64,000 bases of DNA, taken from Elmis aenea (lineage: Eukaryota; Arthropoda; Insecta; Coleoptera; Elmidae). The stretch is from positions 48,646,966-48,710,965 of the forward strand of contig OX393576.1 in the NCBI GenBank assembly GCA_947652605.1, in the 5' to 3' direction. The position numbers and the translations under genes are program-made. The notes under the pieces were generated by a model. The model saw only the letters and a program-made list of their open reading frames with translations. It ran no database searches and was not told the origin of the DNA. Of the stretch, positions 58,490-64,000 are shown one piece after another (the stretch's first letter is position 1; the number at the start of each line of letters is the position of its first letter).

Positions 58490-59010
58490 AGTAATCCGTT
58501 CCAGAGGAACGGACGAATACTAAATCGGACAAATATGGTATCAAACTTTTCATAGAAATTGTTAAATTTACTGTTTTTAGCTGCGAATCTCAACATAAAT
58601 AAATTAAAATTTAACCAAAACCGTACTGAGGAGCGATGATTGCTGAAGCTGAGGACGAGAAAAAACATTATTGTTTAGAAAGGTGGTCACCTTTTAAAAC
58701 ATTAGGGAACTCTAATTCTGGCAATCATGTCGTTTTGTCTCTTTTCCGACGAAATGTCAGCATTTGATTTAGCAAAGAAACAGTACAATGTTGTCTGTTG
58801 CTATGATTTTTTTTATATTCATGGTAAATATGAAATTTTAGGATAAATATCGAAGCATTTTTTTTGCGGAAAAAAAGGTGACCAATGTTGGATTTGATAA
58901 ATATGGGGGCTGACGGATATAAAAGTTCTACTTTATTTTTATATTTAATTAAATTACTAAACTTATTCCAACATTTATTGGTTGATTGCCAACATTTAGT
59001 TTATAGTTGT
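58490..59010. other. Non-coding AT-rich sequence
   Basis: Nothing recognised. Confidence 0.35.
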
Positions 59011-59013
59011 TTT

Positions 59014-59656
59014 CAGCGGTGCACAGGAACTGCGGCGATTCTAATCCCATCATTACCAACTTTTATGACCATGCGTTAATCCTACCCTCGAACTGCGTAC
59101 AAATATTTTCTAACCCTTGATTATATGGGTAAACCCTAATTTAATGTTCCAAGAATTAATCCACATCCCAATATTCACGTTTTTATGCATACTTAATAAA
59201 CATTCAGACAGATTCATATATTAAGATTAACAGTGTTCATTGCGTCAATCAAACTCCACGAAGAAATATTCGGAATCGCCATATTTATTTGGAAAAAAAA
59301 ATTGAACAATACAAAGACAATTTGATTTATCGAGTAGATTTTGTTAAATGTTGTTCTTATATTTTCAGACTGTAGAAATGTTATACTCCTATTAATTAAT
59401 TAATATGTATGTACATATTATTGACAAATAAAATATTCTATTTATATTTTTTAATTTCATTTAATTTAAGTAGTGAATATTTAGGAATACTCCAACCATT
59501 TCTGACCGCTTACCTGAATATGAAATTCCAGGAAAGGTATAATTAAGCAATGTCCGCAGTTCGTGTATCGGCTTAACTCTCATGCTTAATTACTTGCCGT
59601 AGTTCGAGTGGTACTTAAGTACAAGTCATTAAAATCGCCGCAATTCGAGTGCGCCC
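59014..59656. mobile_element. MITE with iterated GCCGCAGTTCGAGTG words
   Basis: Left end GCGGTGCACAGGAACTGCGG resembles the inverted right end GGGCGCACTCGAATTGCGG, followed by CGATT. Words on the right: CCGCAGTTCGTG (59554), GCCGTAGTTCGAGTG (59596), GCCGCAATTCGAGTG (59637). Inverted words on the left: GGAACTGCGGCG (59026), CTCGAACTGCG (59087). Flanking duplication unclear. Confidence 0.65.
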
Positions 59657-59659
59657 GTT

Positions 59660-61225
59660 TTCAGCCTTAAAAAATGTGTCTTAAGTGAGATTTTAAACAT
59701 TACAATGTTAAAGGAGCCTTTCTTAACTAAACTTTTTCTAAATTTAAAGATTATTATTTAATATTTGGTTAGGGTAAACTTTGAAATTTAAATTTTCGCT
59801 GAAAAAGTAATTATTTTCACACTTCCTTTTAAATATTAAGGTGGAATAAGATTAAGAGTTCAATAACTGAAACAGCTTTAGCGATCCTTGACAATGCTTT
59901 ATTGGATTTGAATACTTTTGAAGTAATAACACCAAAAATGTATAAATATGCAAAATCGTCTGAATAATCCATCGCGTTGCTGTAAAATACTTAAAACTCG
60001 TTTTCAACGACTCGTTTCATCTACAGTCATTATAAATTATTTCCGCTTAAAAATTATTCGCAACGAGAAAAAACTTTATGTGCTAAGCGGTATAAACTTT
60101 GGAACTAAATCAAATTTTTACACTTCAACAATTTCAATGTATTTTAAAGCCAGTTGATAAAAATATGTCAGGTTTTTGAAATCATTGGGCTGTGTGTAAC
60201 GGGAACAATAATTTATCGGGCTTATTGTTTATTTCGCTTTATGGTATTCCGTTTTGTTTAGCGTGCAGTCTACATATCACAGATATAGTGACTGTAGTTA
60301 GCTCTTTGCTGTCGGAAGTCCAATACTGTCATCAATAGTGACATCCGGTTTTCCGCGGGGTTTCCTACTGAAGTCCCAATAAACCATTATTTATTCTTTA
60401 GCATCGAGGGGGGACATGACGGATGAGTCTTTTATATTATTCATTCGGATTAAAATGTTACCTGAGTTGTCGGTGACAAGTCTAAGTTAACAAGTTTTTA
60501 TAATTCGTATAGTCGACTAAATCTCACTTTAATCTTCAACAACTGCAGCGAGCACTACTTCACTGCGCATAGGAAACGGCGTCTTGTGCATCCGGACCAC
60601 ATTAGCTTATCGCAGAGCGTCACTGGTTAAATAGCATTTAGTGTGACGCCATTTGCCATGCTAAATGAGAAATCGCTTTGATTGCTATATGACACTATAT
60701 TACTGTTGTTTTTCTCTTCCAAATCGGCAGACGTCTAGTCAATTATTAATATGTGCAAATAAAAGTAGAGAGCTTTTATCATTCTCTAGATTTAATAGAT
60801 TTTTTTAAATTACTTACGTAGATATTATTCTTAACTACCATTGTAAATAAAAATCTACATTACTACCGATGTTGAGTTATGTGACCAACAAAAGTTTAGA
60901 TAAAGAAAACGTGTTTTCAACGAAATCAAACAACTTTTATATTCAAGTTTCTTACGTGTACTTTAATAATATAAAATGCAAAGTAAAAATAAATCAACAA
61001 CGCATATTTTTAATTGTCTTTACCGATATTACTATCAGAGATCTAATAAAAGCGCTGCTTTTTTATTAACTAATAAAAAATAAAGAAAACTAATTTTTTT
61101 TTGTTAAACTAACAACTTGAAAAAAAATGTTTATTAATTTATAATGATAGAAAAAGAACTGAAAAATTGATATGCATTTTTTGTAATCATTTTTTGCATA
61201 CTTGCTTTATACAGCCATGATTATA
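59660..61225. other. Non-coding sequence, somewhat less AT-rich around 60180-60680
   Basis: No gene or element recognised. Confidence 0.35.
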
Positions 61226-61230
61226 TTGGT

Positions 61231-61440
61231 TTAAAGGAGCGGTGCCCAATCTTTTAATTACCAAGTAAAAAAATTCTGGTGCAACCAGGAGAATACAAAA
61301 ATAATTATCCCGCGACATAATTATTAAGTTGTAATGATTGAGTAATCTAGCATAACGTATCAAATATATTATATTTGCGTACCACCTACTTCTTTCCAAA
61401 ATTACAATGGTTGTGCGCGTAGCACCGGTTGAGAACCTCT
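61231..61440. mobile_element. Probable hAT-type MITE
   Basis: Left GCGGTGCCCAATCTTTTAAT and right CACCGGTTGAGAACCTCTGG (complement CCAGAGGTTCTCAACCGGTG) look like hAT-style ends. They match each other only weakly, and no target duplication was found. Confidence 0.4.
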
Positions 61441-61865
61441 GGTTTAGAGAATTGGAGAAGAATCGGCTTTTTGCACTCAATACAAATAGCTCAGTATTTC
61501 TGACTCTCGATGGACTAACCAAAATTGACGCTTGAATCTTTCGAATTTTGGCCAGAATCAAATTTTTAAAAATATCAATAAAGTTACACAATTACCGTTG
61601 TTGGTCCGTAGGACCAACAAACGAAGTTAAAATCGCTGTGCCTATTGCTGCATGCACGTGCAACGTGCAACCATTTTCTCCGTATACTGTTCATTGATAA
61701 ATAGAAAGGTACAAGACCGACCGCCGACTAACGTGAACATGCTTGAGAAACAATTTTGTTCTTTGTGACCTACGTCGGTAGTTAAGGCCTAAACAAGACG
61801 AATCGATGTACCTACTCAGGGATGTGATTCTTTGGCTTATTTCCTGACAAAAAGCTCTGATAAGT

Positions 61866-62115
61866 AGGGGTGGGCGATATCGAAATTATATCGATATATA
61901 TTAAAATATCGATAGCTGATTTTATCAAAAGTTGGTAAAAAACTAAAAAGAGAGACCTAACAAAAAAGTTCTCGCCCTTATTTTTGTGTTGTCCATACCA
62001 TGAAATATCGATATATTGGAATATCGATATATCGCAATATTGATGTACCTATAGATATATCGATAGATCGATATCCGATATTTCGATACATATATCGATG
62101 TATCGCCCATCCCTA
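61866..62115. mobile_element. hAT-type MITE made of TATCGATA repeats
   Basis: Ends AGGGGTGGGCGATATCG and CGATGTATCGCCCATCCCT pair. Flanking 8-mers TGATAAGT and TGATTAGT agree at 7 of 8. The inside is a dense run of ATCGATAT-type palindromic words near both ends, with about 80 bp of other sequence in the middle. Confidence 0.8.
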
Positions 62116-62249
62116 CTGATTAGTAAACAGAGCGTCTAATATTCCGATTATAATGCATTTTTGTAAATTACTTTAATATTCTTGGGCTGCCACATTGCAC
62201 TATGCAAAGATATTGAGTAAGTTGAAATCAAAAAGAAATTTTTTTAAAT

Positions 62250-63135
62250 ATAATTATGTGGATGAAACGATTGGAAGAACACTAAAGAAAAAAGTTCAGA
62301 AAAACATGATAATGAAATTTTATAAGGTCATCATGTCTACTTCATCACTACTGTATGCCAGTGAAACAAGCACTATGACAAAAAAAAAATAGAAAAAAGA
62401 ATACAAAGAATACACTGAAATGAGATTTTTAAGATCAATATTGAGGTATAGTCTATCAGATAAAAAACGTAACCACAGCTCGAAACCGAAAAAAAATTTG
62501 GTTAACGGTTAATCGAAATCGAGAACTTTATTTTTATAACGGTTTTTGTTGAAAAACCGGTTTAGTGTAAACCGGTTTTTAAAATTATTTAATGCAAAGT
62601 ATGAAAAGATATTGTCTATTTAATTTACTCCTATAATTTTATAATATATGTACAATCAAGAGTTCAGTAATGACTTCTGGTAAACTAATCGCATTTAATA
62701 CAGATTTTGTATTTTTCATCGTAATTTTTATTAAAAAAAGATGTTAAAAAAAACCGGTTTTTTATTATTTTGGTTACAGGTTGCCGGTGTTTTTGCCTTT
62801 AAAAATAACGGTTTCGGTTTCGGTTAAAAATCACTTTTTCTGACAAAAAATAACGGTAAACCGGTTTTTTAAACCGGTTTAAAAAACCGGTTTCATACCC
62901 TGAACGTAACTGAGAAATACGAAAAAACTTGAAATACACTACATTAACGAAAAGAATAATAGAATATAAAACTGCATGGAAAGAACACCTAAACAAAATA
63001 GACAATTCCAGAATTCTAAAAAAATCTAGATATAAACCAAGAGGCAAAAGAAAATAGAAAGGCCATCTAAGAGTTGAAACACACTGAGCGACGTAAGGGG
63101 CTCTAAAACGCCCAAAACGTGATAATGATGATGAT
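62250..63135 (+). pseudogene. RTE-type LINE 3' end, interrupted by an hAT MITE
   Basis: Reads VDETIGRTLKKKVQKNMIMK, FYKVIMSTSSLLYASETSTM, EMRFLRSILRYSLSDKKRN, then (after 62902) TEKYEKT, RIIEYKTAWKEHLNKIDNSR and YKPRGKRK in mixed frames. This is the usual C-terminal order of RTE-clade ORF2. It ends in a GATAATGATGATGATAAT run, a typical RTE 3' microsatellite tail. Stops and shifts make it dead. Confidence 0.85.
62474..62902. mobile_element. 429 bp hAT-type MITE rich in AAACCGGTTT palindromes
   Basis: Perfect 8 bp duplication AACGTAAC at 62466-62473 and 62903-62910. Ends CACAGCTCGAAACCG and GGTTTCATACCCTG (complement CAGGGTATGAAACC). The word AACCGGTTT occurs repeatedly near both ends. It splits the RTE frame between KKRN and TEKY; removal of the element and one duplication restores the frame. 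Confidence 0.9.
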
Positions 63136-63139
63136 AATT

Positions 63140-64000
63140 CTTTTTTAATTGCTGCAACATTTACAGTGCAGTAAGTTCTTCAGTTACTAAAATGGGACGA
63201 ATAGTTTCCAGCTCAGCTTAAGAAACAAAAATTGTATTAACACTCTGGCTTTTTTCAGTGCCTGTTTATATTATATTAGTTACCTTGCCACAATTTTGTT
63301 CTTGCAAACGGTAAAGCACTTCAACTGGGCTTCGATCAGCTGCCTCAAAATAACAGAACATCAACATTTTTTTGTTTTAAAATATCACAAAAAGGTTTGA
63401 TAGTGCTCCCCTATCACTAAATTAAAATTTAAAACAGATCAGAATAAAAAGTAATAAAATAAACTACCATAGCTATTAGCTTATGAAAAATGTTTTAAAA
63501 ATACAAATCAATATATACTCCGCAAAACTATTACAAATATAAACTAATGTTATTAAACAATTAAAAGTCCGAAACGGTTCGTAATATATAAATTACAAAG
63601 CAACGTTTAATTCTTCTATTGCAGGGTGCTGGCTATATATGGAAGCACTTAACTACGTATGTTATTTGCAAGTTTTGATGTTAAAATGAGCCAAAGATCA
63701 GCGTAACAGTATGAAATAGAAATTTAAAGCTGTTTTATTACATTTTTTATGTTTAAAGGTTCAAGTTGGAATGATATACACATATGCATGTCATATCTTG
63801 ATATTTTTTATTACAGTATTTATTTTTTCTTAAAGGATTTTCAAAAAGAGATTTGCATACGTATAGGTAACCGAAGATATTTAAATGTTTCGATTTTCTC
63901 TTGGCGTAGTATACGCGAGCACGCAATAAGCAACTGGTTAAAAGAAAGTAAACACTATTAACCCAGGAGGTATATTTATATTGCAGAATACCCACAGAAA
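63140..64000. other. Non-coding AT-rich sequence to the window end
   Basis: Nothing recognised; overlapping short open frames on both strands after 63749 have no motif. Confidence 0.35.

Noticed and set aside
1..64000. CRISPR arrays, bacterial operons, tRNA or rRNA genes
   Set aside because: No regularly spaced direct repeats, no ribosome-binding-site-driven gene runs and no RNA gene were recognised; the spliced gene and transposons show eukaryotic nuclear DNA.

Overview
The window looks like nuclear DNA of an arthropod, most likely an insect and possibly a beetle (inference from base composition and repeat families; no species marker was seen). It is strongly AT-rich, has one clear multi-exon gene with GT-AG introns, and is otherwise packed with transposable elements, many nested inside one another.

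The only convincing cellular gene lies on the + strand from 20484 to 40390. Six exons join in frame into a 402-residue membrane protein of the fatty acid hydroxylase / sterol desaturase superfamily. It carries the three histidine clusters of the di-iron site (HRIMH, HKLHH and HDNHH). Four of its five introns are 0.7 to 8.9 kb long and the three largest carry many elements; the last intron is only 54 bp.

Layout: 1-20480 holds repeats, including a Jockey-like LINE remnant split by a small TA-flanked element (3434-4735), an internally deleted piggyBac-like element (6990-8283), a foldback element (10513-11389), a three-level nest (13566-16642) and another palindrome (17755-18828). Intron 1 (20653-29502) holds an hAT MITE, an RTE-type LINE fragment on the - strand, a foldback with a mariner-type transposase tail, and a TTA-flanked palindrome. 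Introns 2 to 4 hold more foldbacks, a third piggyBac-like element with an inserted MITE, and a Harbinger derivative with another insertion. Downstream, 41590-64000 holds a Penelope-like retroelement with RT and GIY-YIG domains (45522-46791), two deleted pogo-like elements (50855-53359 and about 56850-58241), several MITEs and an RTE 3' end split by an hAT MITE (62250-63135). A CpG-richer, apparently unique stretch at 48200-50650 may be a regulatory or 5' region of a neighbouring gene.

I did not find a new multi-gene system. Two recurring designs are the most interesting signals. First, four piggyBac-like elements (TTAA targets) carry palindromic motifs at similar subterminal positions, but the palindrome sequence differs between elements. 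Second, six elements carry several copies of an element-specific 10-15 bp word near both ends; two of these retain pogo-type N- and C-terminal coding parts without the catalytic core.
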